Assembly: GCA_028564705.1 (NCBI GenBank) | Contig: JAPXFQ010000378.1 | Coordinates: forward strand, 248,001 to 312,000 | Direction of reading: 5' to 3' | Source: Apricaphanius iberus | Taxonomy: Eukaryota; Chordata; Actinopteri; Cyprinodontiformes; Aphaniidae | DNA: 64,000 nucleotides | Part shown: positions 23,301 to 32,299 of the stretch, piece by piece | Layout of the letters: the number at the start of each line of letters is the position of its first letter | Position numbering within the stretch: the first letter of the stretch is position 1 | The notes under the pieces: model-generated | The model's database searches: none | Told to the model about the DNA's origin: nothing | The model's input: the letters and a program-made list of their open reading frames with translations, nothing else | Position numbers and translations under genes: made by a program

Positions 23301-26300
23301 TCTGTGACTATTCAGAGTTCATCAGAGCGACAGCCTGGGGGAAGAAACTGTTCTTATGTCGGGTGGTTTTGGAGTACAGCACTCTGTAACGCCGGCCTGA
23401 GGGGAGGAGCCTAAACAGATTGTGGCCAGGGTGTGAGGGGTCAGTGGTGATTTTTCTGGCCCGCTTCCTGACCCTGGCCCGGAATAGGTCCTCAATGGAG
23501 GGAAGATCAGTACCTATGATCCTCTCTGCAGGACCTGACTGTTCTCTGCAGTATGTCCTTGTCTTGCCTGGTGGCGGATCCGAACCAGACAGAGATGGAT
23601 GAGGTCAGGACAGACTGGACTATTGCTGTGTAGAATATGGTCAGCAGTTCCTGAGGCAGGTTGAACTTTCTGAGCTGACGCAGAAAGTAAAGCCTTTGCT
23701 GGGCCTTCTTCCTTGTAGAATCTATGTGGGAGGTCCACTTCAGGTCCCGTGTGATAGTGGATCCTAGGAACCTGAAAGACTCTACTGTGGGGACGGACCT
23801 GTTGGTGATTATGAGAGGAGATGTTGATGGGGGTCTCTTCCTGAAGTCCACTGTCATCTCCACAGTTTTGAGCGGGTTTAGCTCCAGGTGGTTCTGACTG
23901 CACCAGAGGACCAGCTGTTCCACCTCCCTTCTGTATGCAGACTCGTCGCCGTCACGGATGAGTCCAATGACGGTGGTGTCATCTGCAAACTTCAGGAGTT
24001 TCACAGAAGGGTCTCTTGACGTGCAATCAGTGGTGTAAAGGGAGAAAAGCAGTGGGGAGAGAACACATCCCTGGGGGGCGCCGATGCTGAGGGACCGGGT
24101 GCTGGATATGAAGTTACCCAGTTTCACCTGCTGCCTCCTGTCAGTCAGGAAACTGGTAATCCACTGACAGGTGGAGGGAGGCACGGTGAGCTGGGACAGT
24201 TTTTGGTGGAGGAGCTCTGGGACGATGGTGTTGAATGCAGAGCTGAAGTCCACAAACAGGACCCGAGCGTAGGTACCTGCAGAGTCTAGGTGTTGCAGGA
24301 TGTAGTGGAGAGCCATGTTGACTAATTTTTAAAAAGAGCAACTGCATCTAGATTTGTTCTTTTATCTAAACTCAAAATTGAATATTTTTTGGTCATATAT
24401 AGTAATGTTGATTAAATTACAGCTACACTGTGATTAATTAGATCAAAAAAATATATTGTTTATCATCTAAAGCACACGTGTCAAACTCGAGGCCCGTGGG
24501 CCAAATCCGGCCCTCCTTGGCCATTTATTTGGCCTTATAAACTCTAGAGAACCCTATAGATAGAAAATGTAAGTTCTATTTTTGTGCACCCCAATACAAT
24601 TTTGTTAGTAAAATAAAATCAGTGTTTATTTAAGCAGTCCTTAATCATATCATTATGTAAAGTTACTAAGGATTAGTTACTTTTAAAACGTACTTTTGGA
24701 ATGCAGAGGGTGATTTTAACGGTTTGTTATAGTTTTATCAATACTTAGTGCTACAACCGGCCCTTTAAGGATATTCATCAGCTTCAAGTGGCCCAAAATG
24801 GAAATTAGTTTGACACCCTTGATCTAAATAATATTGCCAGATTCCGCCCCATTCTCTCTCGGGCCAATACGGAGACACTAATGCATACTTTTATCACCAG
24901 TAGAATCGATTACTGTAATGCCCTTATTTCTGGTCTTCCCAAAAAGACTACCTGAAGTTTACAGCTTTTACAAACTCAGCAGTTCGTGTCTTTCGTGCTC
25001 CAGTGATCGGACAGAGATCACTGTTGGGAAGGTGGATGTTCCAACCGCAGAGCGAGACTGGAGCCGATGGTCTAGTGGGAGCAGGGGTGGAGGACGAGCT
25101 TGGAGCAAGACTACTGGAGCTCTTCCAACAGGCTGCCTGGATCGGATTCCTAGCTGTAGGAAGCAGTTGGAGTCTGGAACGGTTCTAGGTGATGCGCTAG
25201 TGCGGATCGGGAGTTAAGCTTCAGAGCAAGGCTGATGACTGAGCATCGTAGAGGTGAGTGAGTGGAGCTTTTGAGTGTCTGGATGAGGAGATCCAGCCAA
25301 TGGTTGGTGAAGATCACATCAGGAGCAGCTGCTCCTGGTTGGTCCTGATGATCTCTTGACAGGACCCCCCCCTCGAGGCCCGGCCCCGGAAGGGTCAGAA
25401 CGATCTGGGTGAAGGCGGTGGAAGTACGCGATGAAGGTGGAGTCCAGAATATGGCGGGACGGAACCCACGAGCGCTCCTCTGTACCGTATCCCTGCCAGT
25501 CCACCAGGTACTGGAATCCTCTTCCCCGAGGATGGGAATCAACGACACGCCGAACCGTGTAGGCTGGACCCCCATCGATGAGACGAGGAGGTGGTCGGCG
25601 AGCATCTGGGGGAGAGAGAGGTGATGTGAGGTGGCGCTTGATGAGGGAGCAGTGGAAGGGTGAACCTTCAGGGACGCTGGGAGTCGGAGACGATAGGTGT
25701 CCGGGTTGTCGCGTCGGATGATTCGGTAGGGACCCACGAAGCGGGGTGTCAATTTTTGAAGCCCCGAGGTCCATCGTAAGTGCCATGTGGAGAGCTAGTC
25801 CTCTTAGCCCCCGCATGACCAGCCACCGGTGACCCGTGGCCCCATAGGAGGGCCTCCTGACGGCAGCGGGTCAGGACATAGAGGCGGTTGGCCGGCGTTT
25901 CGGGTGGTGCTGGTTCCTGAGCCAGAGCTGATCGGATGGAATCCTCCAAGGGCCATCGGAGGGTGGCCAGGACCTAATGTGGGGGGATGACAGGAGCTGG
26001 TTGGGATAACGTAGGGTCCTGGGAGAAGCACCGAGAGAGAGTGTCGGCCTTCCCATTTTTTGAGCCAGGTTGATAGGAGATGTGGAAGTTGTAGGGTTCA
26101 AACAGGTGCGCCCACCGGGCCTGACGGGGTTTCAGTTGTTTAGCATTCCGGATGTGGATGGGGTTTTGATGGTCGATCTAGATCAGGAACAGTTCCGGCG
26201 TGCCCATGAACCAGTGGCGCCACTCTTCCAGAGCCCACTTGATGGCCAGAAGTTCACGGTCGCCGACCCCATAGCGTTGTTGTGCAGGCGCGAACTTCCG

Positions 26301-29300
26301 AGAAAGAAGCAGCATGGATGGAGCTTCTGGTCCGGGTTCTTCTGGGACAGGATGGCGTCAGCACCAACCTCTGAGGCATCCACCTCAACAGTAAATGACT
26401 TGGTGGGGTCAGGATGGAGTAGGATTGGCGCCACCGTGAAGAGCCGGAGCAGTCTGTAAAAGGTCCTCTTGGCCTCCGGGGGTAGGTGAAATGGGCGCGG
26501 CTGTGCAGCTGGTCTGCTCAGATCCGTGAGTGGAGCCACAATGGAGCTATAGCTGTGGATGAACAGCCAATAAAAATTAGCAAAGCCGAGGAAGGACTCC
26601 AACAGCTTGGGTGTGGTAGGAAGCGGACAGGTGGTTACTGCGGACACCTTCTCAGGATTCATGGCCGCACCTTCGGGTGAGATGACATAACCCAGAAAGG
26701 TGGTGGAGCGCTCGTGAAAGGCACACTTTTCTAGTTTACAGTAGAGGTGATTCTGGAGGAGTCGTTTGGGGACGGCGCGGACATGCCTGGCGTTGTCCAC
26801 CTCTGACGTGGAATAGACCAAGATGTCGTCTACGTAGACATACACCCACCGTCCCAGCATGTCTCTTGAGAACGTCGTTCAGGAAGCGTTGAAAGACTGC
26901 TGGACTGTTACACAGGCCAAAGGGCATGACTTGGTATTCCCAGTGGCTGGTGGGAGTGCTGAGCGCGGTTTTCCACTCATCACCCTCTCTAATACGGACT
27001 AGGTTGTATGGGTTCTGCAGGTCGAGGCGAGTAAAGATAGAGGCTTTGGACAGAGAGTCTAACACAGTATTAACCAGAGGAAGTGGATGATGATCTTTAA
27101 TGGTCACTTTATTTAAACCCCGGTAAGCAATACAGGGACGGATGGTCCCCTCCTTCTTTTTAACCAAGAAGAACCCGCCGACGCCGGAGAGGTAGAAGGG
27201 TGGATGAATCTCTGTTTGAGAGCTTCTGAAATGTAGGCCTCCATCTGCGCTGTCTCCTCCTGGGAAAGTGGAAACTGGCGGCCGCACGGGGGCGCCGCCC
27301 CTGGCAGGAGATTGATGGCCATGTCATAGGAGCGATGAGGTTGTAGTTGAGAAGCTTCAGCCAGATCCCGGTATGGTGGGGGGGGTCGCCTCCAGGGCCG
27401 GGAGTGGATTGACCTCCGTTCCCCTGGTGGACGGTGGGCGGAGACATCGGGGTGAGCAGGACGGACCCCAGACGAGAATTTGCTGTGTGGACAAGGAGAT
27501 CTAGGGGTCATGTGTTCTGAACCAGGGGTACCCCTGGATGAGTGGTGTGGAGCAGGAAACGATAACCAGGAAGCTGATATGTTCAGTATGATCGCCGATC
27601 CACATCCGAACCCTGGTGGTGCGGTGTGTAATGGGACTGGGCTGCAGCGGACGTCCATCAATGGAGGTCACCGGTACGGGTCGCTGCAACAGCTGCAGAG
27701 GCAGTTTTAGTCTTTCCACCAGCTGAGGGGAGATGAAGTTCTCCGCTGCACCGGTATCCAGCAGCGCAGAGCATGTGTGGTCTGGATCAGGGTGGAGGAG
27801 CTGGACAGAGAGGAGGAGACTGTTAGGTGTTGTAGTGCCAGATGAAATTCATCCTACCTTCACCTGGCCAGGGGTCTCATTAATAAAACATTGCGTAGAA
27901 TCCCTACTAAAAGTGTACGTATGACCAAAACAAAAAGTTTGCGTACGTTAAAGCGATTTCTGATTTATAAAACCATGCCTACGCACAGATGTAAGCAATT
28001 TCCCTTTATAAATCACGGTCTTCTTGGAAGTTTGCGCACGTGAATTTGGCTCATATCCCGCCCTGAACACGGCCACATCTGGCTATAAAAGGTCAATGCA
28101 AAGCAGGACATGAATATTGATGCACATGAAGAAGAGGGAAATATGGCAACAACATATGAAAAACAAGAAGAGAAACGTTACGGAGATGTTGATTGATGTG
28201 CTAGTGGGTGAAGTTGAGGCTAAAAGAGAGATTTTATTTGGTGGACACAGCAGCTGTTTCACAAATAAAAGGAAGACCTGTGAGTGACAGCATGTGGCTT
28301 CTGCAGTGCAGACTGTCAGCGTAACTGACAGGACGGTACCCGAAATTAAAAAAAAGTGGTCGGACCTCAAAGTTGGGGGGGGGGGACACTTGCCTCCCAC
28401 CGCCAGAGTGGGTCTGCTACTGGAGGGGGTACGTGTACACCTGAGCTGACACTAAATATGAGCATATTTTAAGGAGACAGACTAATACGCCGTGTATTTT
28501 CAGCTCTTAGATGGCGAGGATTAGGGGGCTGAGGAAGATGAGGTTGCCCAGCGTCTAGTGACAGCCATTGGTACCTTAAATGTTACAATAAAAATTTTAC
28601 ATCCTGGCCGATCCTTGCTCCGTGGATGAAAGCTTCCTGTCGAGGAGGAGGTGGCTGGTGGTCGGGATTCCCATGCTGGGGAGGTGGTAGGACAGGAGGG
28701 AGGGGAATTTCTTCGGACGGGGCCCTTGTGGTAATATGGGTGCAGTCAATTGCGCCAATTATGTTTGGGAACCCGGACATTGCTGCAAATTGCATCTTAA
28801 TTTCGGCCTGCTCCCCCACAGTATATGGAAACGTGATGTATCGCCTGCTCATCTTAATGATCCCATCCAAGACTGCAGGCATTATTGCGCTCAGGGACGG
28901 CAGATGATTCAATTTATTAATTGGCACACAGTCCCGGCCCTTTTATCTGAGTTGAAGGTTTTGAGATAAAATTTATGTATCTATTTTAATATTGAAAAAT
29001 GTTTTTAGAAGAGCTATAGCTCACTGCTAAGCTACAATATAGATATCATTGCTTGTTTGCATGTTTATAATAACATGAATCCATAATTAATGTTTGGTGT
29101 GAGGTTAAATGATATGTGTGAGAGGATTAATATGCAGTCTGGCTGCAGTTCACCACCTCACCAACTGCGTCGTCGATTCCCTCGTCTCCAAAATGTCCGT
29201 ACGCGCGGGTCAGAGTTGGCGTACAGGTGCGCACATTTTCCCGTCAAGTCTGTTTTTTATAAATCACAACTTTTGCTTTGAAAGTGGAGTACGCAGTTTC

Positions 29301-31186
29301 AGGCCCCGTTTTGTGCGTACGCAACGTTTATAAATGAGACCCCTGATCTTTTACTGGCCCGAGTGAGCAGTGACGCCAGACATGCGCTGGAGACCCACAG
29401 TAGGCCCATCATCTTTCTCTGCGCGTCTCTCCTTCTCCTCAGGGGGCAGATGGCCGAGCTGCATGCACTCCTCTTGATCCTCCTGATTGATGTCCAGGGT
29501 TGCTATCAGACTGTCTGGTTTTCCGTCAGAGCCGTTCCATTTGTCTGGTTAGACGGTGGAAGACGGCCATTGCTGGAGCATGTTAACGAGCCCAGCCAGA
29601 CGAATGTGGGCTTCGGGGATTGTCTCCAGCTTGAAGTTGAGGTGTTCGACTATGCTTCTCAGATGGACCACCTTGGTACGGAGGGTCTCTAACTCCGCTG
29701 GAACATTAGCCGAGGGCCCAGTCATCCTGTCGTGCGCCAGTGATCGGACAGAGATCACTGTTGGGAAGGTGGATGTTCCAACCGCAGAGCGAGACTGGAG
29801 CCGATGGTCTAGTGGGAGCAGGGGTCGAGGACGAGCTTGGAGCAAGACTACTGGATCTCTTCCAACAGGCTGCCTGGATCGGATTCCTAGCTGTAGGAAG
29901 CAGTTGGAGTCTGGAACGGTTCTAGGTGATGCGCTAGTGCGGATCGGGAGTTAAGCTAGAGGTGAGTGAGTGGAGCTTTTGAGTGTCTGGATGAGGAGAT
30001 CCAGCCAATGGTTGGTGAAGATCACATCAGGAGCAGCTGCTCCTGGTTGGTCCTGATGATCTCTTGATAGTGTCCTGATGAAGACCAGGAGGAAGGAGCA
30101 CATTACACCGGTCTTAGAATCACTGCATTGGCTCCCTGTATGTTTTAGGATCCATTTTAAGGTTCTTTTAATGATTTTTAAGTGTCTTTATGGTCTTGGG
30201 CCTTCTTATCTGTCAGAAATCCGTTTACCATATGAACCCTCACTGTCTCTGCGCTCCTCTGGCAGCCCTCTCCTTGTCATCCCCAAAGACAGGACACAGA
30301 CTCATGATGAGGCGTCTTTCCATTATTATGGCCCTCATCTCTGGAACAGGCTGCCGGAGGATCTCAGGGCTGCAGAGAATGTTCATGTTTTTAAGAGCAG
30401 GCTCAAGACTCACCTTTTTAACATAGATTTAACTGATTATTTATTTTAGTTTTGTTTAAACTGCTTTGTATATTTTACATGATTGTATTTTTGAATTATT
30501 TTATCAATGTTTTGCTAGTTAATCTTCTCATATTTATCTACTGTTTATTTTAGTATTTTGCTTCTCATTTTAATTATCCTTCCAGTGTTTCCTCTCTGGG
30601 AGCCCTTTGCATCTGGGGCGGTGGTTGGCTGTAGCTGCCTGGGTGGAGGTGGGGGTACCATCCCTCCCTCCTCTGGGCGCCCTGGGTTGGTGCCTCGGCT
30701 GCTGCTGTTGATCAGCTGCTGCTGATACAGATGGCTCCTTGTTGATGTGCTCTTAGCCTAGCCCATATGTACTCATTATCCTTTATGACTGCTTTTATCT
30801 GTGTATGTGCATGAGAGTTAAGTTGGGGGTAAAACTGGGATTATGTCCTTTAATCGGCGAGGAGGAATGTGGTTAATGTGGGATCATTTTATTCTGTAAA
30901 GCACTTTGAGACACATTTCCTGTATGAAAAGCGCTTTATAATCAAAGTGTAATTAGATTAGAACCTGAGCTTATTCCCTCCATTTGTGTCGGCAGGTTTT
31001 GAGTACTTTGAAGCAAGCGCTAAGGACAACATCAACGTGAAGCAGACGTTTGAGCGCCTGGTGGACATCATCTGTGAGAGGATGACAGAGACTCTGGATA
31101 ACAACGACCCCACCGTCAGTGGAGCCAAGCAGGGGCCACAGCTCAATGAGCAGCCCCACAGGTCTCACCAAGATTGTGCTTGCTGA
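11105..31186 (+). CDS. rab3a: Rab3A small GTPase (gene-level, four coding exons)
   Basis: Rab3A is a Ras-superfamily GTPase on synaptic vesicles that recruits RIM, rabphilin and synapsin-type partners and tunes regulated exocytosis. Exons 11105-11329, 14879-14997, 17586-17710 and 30996-31186 join in frame (225+119+125+191 = 660 nt) to 219 residues plus stop; human RAB3A has 220. Visible motifs are: P-loop GNSSVGKT (28-35), switch I Thr53, DTAGQE (76-81, catalytic Gln80), NKCD (134-137), SAK (164-166) and C-terminal CAC (217-219), the double-geranylgeranylation signal. All internal splice sites are GT-AG. The N-terminal [15 protein letters not shown] stretch and the C-terminus ending HQDCAC identify the Rab3A branch rather than Rab3B, C or D. 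All motifs are intact, so the gene looks functional. Synteny with jund and pgpep1 supports the assignment. Confidence 0.95.
12270..12410. repeat. teleost interspersed repeat fragment
   Basis: 'ccaccctggacaggtcacca' through 'cacattcacacctcggggtc' is a very common fish repeat motif, probably a LINE-derived 3' segment. It lies in intron 2 of rab3a. Confidence 0.5.
12939..13556 (-). pseudogene. LINE endonuclease segment, inverted (L2/CR1/Rex-type)
   Basis: The minus-strand frame (195 codons, 13526-12939) holds apurinic-endonuclease-like LINE motifs: [13 protein letters not shown] near the start, TETWLQD, a [13 protein letters not shown] loop and RPYYLPREF. It lacks the catalytic C-terminal part and stops where the copy breaks. 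It faces opposite to the LINE 3' segment that begins about 10 bp away at 13566, so both probably come from one 5'-inverted insertion in rab3a intron 2. It is non-functional. Confidence 0.8.
13566..14075 (+). pseudogene. LINE reverse-transcriptase C-terminus and 3' tail
   Basis: Plus-strand frames around 13560-14030 encode the C-terminal LINE region ([38 protein letters not shown]) with frameshifts. The element ends at 'gggatcaataaagtattttt' and a short TGAA-rich tail at about 14075. This is the 3' end of the same L2/CR1/Rex-type family whose 5' portion lies inverted just upstream. The RT core is missing. Confidence 0.8.
14879..14997 (+). CDS. rab3a: rab3a coding exon 2 (residues 76-115)
   Basis: Acceptor TGTGCAG ends at 14878. 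The exon starts with the codons for [10 protein letters not shown] (switch II, catalytic Gln) and ends TG|GTAAGA, splitting Trp115 (phase 2). No frameshift or stop is seen. Confidence 0.95.
15868..15985. mobile_element. hAT-like nonautonomous element fragment
   Basis: It begins 'ctagggatgggtatcattta' and contains repeated 'accggt(g/a)c' motifs typical of fish hAT-type families with 'gggatgggtat' termini. It has no coding capacity and sits in intron 3 of rab3a. Confidence 0.45.
16024..16938 (+). mobile_element. hAT-like nonautonomous element, about 0.9 kb (family B, copy 1)
   Basis: The ends read 'gggactgtcaaac' and 'cgacagccct', imperfect inverted termini of a fish hAT-type group. The interior 16420-16540 matches the reverse complement of 22750-22860 over about 100 bp, showing an inverted second copy in intron 4. 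No transposase frame is present. Confidence 0.55.
17586..17710 (+). CDS. rab3a: rab3a coding exon 3 (residues 115-157)
   Basis: Acceptor TTAACAG ends at 17585. The exon encodes [13 protein letters not shown] and the guanine-specificity motif NKCD (134-137), ending CTTG|GTAAGT with Gly157 split (phase 1). Confidence 0.95.
17876..18240. mobile_element. hAT-like nonautonomous element fragment
   Basis: 'actagggctgcatgattatg' followed by 'ttaataatcacgattatttg' is the terminus of a recognisable fish hAT-type nonautonomous family, at the start of rab3a intron 4. Confidence 0.5.
18243..19165. mobile_element. degenerate hAT-like element
   Basis: It starts 'gtaggcctgggcagtatacc' with 'accgaaaaccggtg', and a matching-style end ('gtaataccgatatgttttaa') lies near 19133-19152. 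The interior is AT-rich and noncoding. The right boundary is approximate. Confidence 0.35.
19869..20564. mobile_element. unclassified element with perfect 90-bp terminal direct repeats
   Basis: The 90 bases at 19869-19958 recur without a mismatch at 20475-20564 (offset 606). Between them are two hairpins: an imperfect one just inside the left repeat (about 19962-19999) and a perfect 12-bp arm pair at the right repeat (20454-20465 with 20474-20485). A poly(A)-type AATAAA lies at 20421-20426. Each repeat contains TG near its start and ends in CA, like an extremely short LTR, but I found no primer-binding site, polypurine tract or protein. It could be a miniature terminal-repeat retrotransposon or a segmental duplication. 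The 76-codon frame at 20185-20415 is hydrophobic low-complexity sequence and unlikely to be a gene. Confidence 0.55.
20876..20975. mobile_element. hAT-like terminus fragment
   Basis: 'tttttaatctcatgacagca' (the complement of 'tgctgtcatgagattaaaaa') is the end of a fish hAT-type nonautonomous element related to family B. Only about 100 bp remain. Confidence 0.4.
21880..22060 (+). repeat. tRNA-like SINE-type repeat
   Basis: 'ctcacagctagaaggtcccg' then 'ggttctattcc' (a B-box-like motif) and 'ctttctgtgtgga' match a common teleost repeat with a tRNA-like promoter. It does not fold as a complete tRNA and is not called as one. The surrounding 20.98-21.87 kb and 22.06-22.74 kb hold no gene I can recognise. 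Confidence 0.5.
23070..24322 (-). mobile_element. 5'-truncated LINE (L2/CR1/Rex-type) with intact target duplication
   Basis: This minus-strand non-LTR retrotransposon is flanked by an exact 16-bp direct repeat (23054-23069 and 24323-24338), its target-site duplication. The 3' end is the GATTCT-type tail (on the plus strand 'aatcagaatcagaatcagct'). The element starts within the RT gene, so it is 5'-truncated and could not move by itself. The perfect duplication and long open frame point to a fairly recent event. Confidence 0.85.
23507..24316 (-). pseudogene. LINE reverse transcriptase, 5'-truncated open frame
   Basis: A 269-codon minus-strand frame with RT motifs in order: VDFSSAFNT (motif A Asp), [13 protein letters not shown] (motif B), [11 protein letters not shown] (motif C, FADD box), then [12 protein letters not shown] and the thumb region [12 protein letters not shown]. 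The palm active site is intact, but the endonuclease and the RT N-terminus are missing and the C-terminus shifts frame near 23510. It derives from the LINE, not a host gene. Confidence 0.85.
24475..24822. mobile_element. hAT-like nonautonomous element
   Basis: It begins 'cacgtgtcaaactcgaggcc' with 'gggccaaatccggccc' and ends 'ggaaattagtttgacaccct', the inverted termini of a very common vertebrate hAT-type repeat. ATCTAAA occurs on both sides (just left of 24475 and just after 24820), a plausible 8-bp-type target duplication. It lies directly beside the LINE at 24830. Confidence 0.65.
24830..25005 (+). mobile_element. LINE fragment, upstream part (split by Gypsy)
   Basis: Plus-strand reading gives [18 protein letters not shown], then [17 protein letters not shown], a typical C-terminal region of fish LINE ORF2. 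It stops at the Gypsy LTR and resumes at 30070 with the matching downstream part. Confidence 0.75.
25004..25361 (-). repeat. Gypsy 3' LTR
   Basis: 358 bp, matching 29741-30069 with three visible substitutions and one 29-bp block present only here. The element reads on the minus strand, so this is the 3' LTR. It is preceded on that strand by a G-rich polypurine tract (complement of the C run at 25365-25373). AGTG at 25002-25005 and again at 30069-30072 is the likely 4-bp target duplication. Confidence 0.85.
25319..25816 (-). pseudogene. Gypsy integrase C-terminus with chromodomain
   Basis: One minus-strand frame carries the chromodomain ([20 protein letters not shown], then [13 protein letters not shown]), whose aromatic residues normally read methylated histone tails and steer integration to heterochromatin. 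The overlapping frame at 25150-25752 holds the GPY module. A frameshift separates the two. The DDE catalytic core is absent between here and the zinc-finger region near 25870-25950. Confidence 0.8.
26183..27287 (-). pseudogene. Gypsy reverse transcriptase and RNase H (frameshifted)
   Basis: Two overlapping minus-strand frames (27287-26736 and 26860-26183) together span the Gypsy RT palm and the RNase H start. The YVDD active-site box is present ([10 protein letters not shown]), but a frameshift near 26800-26860 separates it from the upstream fingers and palm. This is a typical decayed pol gene of element origin, not host. Confidence 0.85.
27720..27860 (-). pseudogene. Gypsy aspartic protease remnant
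   Basis: The minus strand reads [20 protein letters not shown], a retropepsin active-site (DTG) loop; the flap and C-terminal part follow in the frame at 27719-27501. The upstream gag is cut off by the Harbinger insertion at 27871. Confidence 0.8.
27871..29344. mobile_element. PIF/Harbinger DNA transposon inside the Gypsy element
   Basis: Inverted termini: 'aggggtctcattaataaaac' at 27871 and its near-complement 'ttataaatgagacccct' ending at 29344, with further GCGTACG-rich subterminal repeats. It has the two-gene Harbinger layout: a Myb/SANT-like fragment on the plus strand (about 28140-28400, [12 protein letters not shown]) and a DDE transposase fragment on the minus strand (28927-28583). 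At 1.47 kb it is shortened and its genes are truncated. I could not define a clean 3-bp target duplication. Confidence 0.8.
28583..28927 (-). pseudogene. Harbinger transposase fragment
   Basis: The 114-codon minus-strand frame contains [14 protein letters not shown], the first catalytic-Asp block of PIF/Harbinger (HARBI1-type) transposases. The later catalytic residues are missing and the frame ends in low-complexity proline-rich sequence. It lies inside the element's termini, so it is not the domesticated host gene harbi1. Confidence 0.8.
29741..30069 (-). repeat. Gypsy 5' LTR
   Basis: 329 bp, partner of 25004-25361. On the minus strand the internal sequence right after it reads ctggcgcacgacagg, which may be the primer-binding site. 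About 1% divergence between the LTRs suggests a recent insertion. Confidence 0.85.
30070..30955 (+). mobile_element. LINE, downstream part and 3' tail
   Basis: Continuation of 24830-25005 after the Gypsy insertion. The frame 30078-30449 (123 codons) reads [30 protein letters not shown] and [12 protein letters not shown], the conserved C-terminus of fish L2/CR1-type LINEs. The element ends 'gtaaagcactttgagacaca' and 'gcgctttataatcaaagtgt' at about 30955. It is truncated and not a host gene. The tail stops roughly 40 bp before rab3a exon 30996. Confidence 0.8.
30996..31186 (+). CDS. rab3a: rab3a last coding exon (residues 157-219)
   Basis: Acceptor CGGCAG ends at 30995. The exon encodes the SAK motif, the hypervariable tail and C-terminal DCAC, then TGA at 31184-31186. 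A LINE 3' tail ends only about 40 bp before this acceptor, leaving a short native polypyrimidine tract. Confidence 0.95.
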
Positions 31187-31959
31187 ACACACACTCACAC
31201 ACACACTGCTTGTCCTGATTTTGAAAAAACTTTTTTTTAAGTCTGGATTTTGCTGTTTGTTCTATATAATATGCAGAAGCAAAGCATCCCTGCTCATAAA
31301 CACTGCCATCTAGAGGCCAGGCCAGCTGGCTGTTTAGATTCTCCCCACAGATTTTCCTTCCAGATTATGTCAGAGTGGTGAAGAGGGCCGATCATGCTTC
31401 TCTTTCATGTTCATAAACACACTAAGCTGTATCTTACCAGATGTGCAAAAGTTGTAATTATTCCCTCTTACTCTCTGAATACATGTTTGTTGCTGCTTCC
31501 AGCTCATCTAGTCGTGTTTGGAGGACCTGAAATCAGCTTTTTAGTGTCCTAGTGGACTTTAAAAGAGAATTTGACCCAAATTGTATGTTCAGGGATGGTT
31601 GTTCTCTTGCTAGTTTATGAAATTATTCCATTCATTTAAATATTTTTTTTCCTAGACCTGTAGTTAGTAGATCTAAAAAAGTGTTCAAATCACTGTTAAA
31701 ATCCTTTTTTTTTAAACTTAATTTACCAGTTTGTTTTTATGATCTAAAATGATCTTTCACTATTAATGATCCATGCATCATGTACAGTCCAACTGAAAAC
31801 AAGCTCATCTGATTTGGTAAAACAGTGTAATAACCCAGATAGATAAATGTTTACACCCTTGAACTAATATTTCGCTGAATCACTTTTTGATTCACTTTAA
31901 ACAGTCAGTCTTCTTTATTAGGACTCCTTTAGCTTGATTTAGTCCGATTTGGGTCATCC

Positions 31960-32265
31960 ACAGCCCTACACACACCCTACACACACCCTACACACACCCT
32001 ACACAGCCCCTACACACACCCTACACAGACCTTACATACACCTTACACAGCCCTACACACACCCTACACAGCCCCTACACACACCCTACATACACTTACA
32101 CAGCCCTACACACACCCTACACAGACCCTACACACACCCTACACACACCCTACACAGCCCCTACACACACCCTACACAGACCCTACACACACCCTACACA
32201 CACCCTACACACACCCTACACAGCCCCTACACACACCCTCCACAGACCTTACACAGACCAGTCAG
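31960..32265 (+). repeat. CCTACACACA-type minisatellite
   Basis: About 300 bp of imperfect tandem copies of a 10-12-bp unit (ccctacacacac / cctacacag). All frames through it give periodic peptides, so the 118-codon open frame here is an artefact. It lies in the presumed rab3a 3' UTR. Confidence 0.9.
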
Positions 32266-32299
32266 TCTGTCAGATTTAGTTCTGGACTCGGGTTCAGGC

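Larger units (their letters stand above)
22740..24470 (-). mobile_element. hAT-like element (family B, copy 2), split by a LINE
   Basis: The reverse complement of 22750-22860 aligns to 16420-16540. The copy resumes after the LINE at 24339-24470 ('tgattaattagatc' region, comparable to 16050-16070). The two halves flank the LINE at 23070-24322, which inserted here later. The outer termini are degraded. Confidence 0.5.
25362..29740 (-). mobile_element. defective chromodomain Ty3/Gypsy retrotransposon, internal region
   Basis: Minus-strand order: gag remnant (about 29740-29345), protease (DTG active site at 27750-27758, in [12 protein letters not shown]), RT ([49 protein letters not shown]), RNase H start ([18 protein letters not shown]), integrase zinc-finger region ([20 protein letters not shown]), GPY-type C-terminus ([20 protein letters not shown]) and chromodomain ([18 protein letters not shown]). 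Frames are broken repeatedly, most of gag is missing and the integrase catalytic core is deleted, so it is not autonomous. A Harbinger element (27871-29344) interrupts it. It lies in rab3a intron 4. Confidence 0.85.

Noticed and set aside
28583..28927. Possible host harbi1 gene
   Set aside because: The fragment is inside Harbinger terminal repeats, truncated and nested in a Gypsy element.
31960..32265. CRISPR-like tandem repeat array
   Set aside because: Units are contiguous without unique spacers, in vertebrate DNA; it is a minisatellite.
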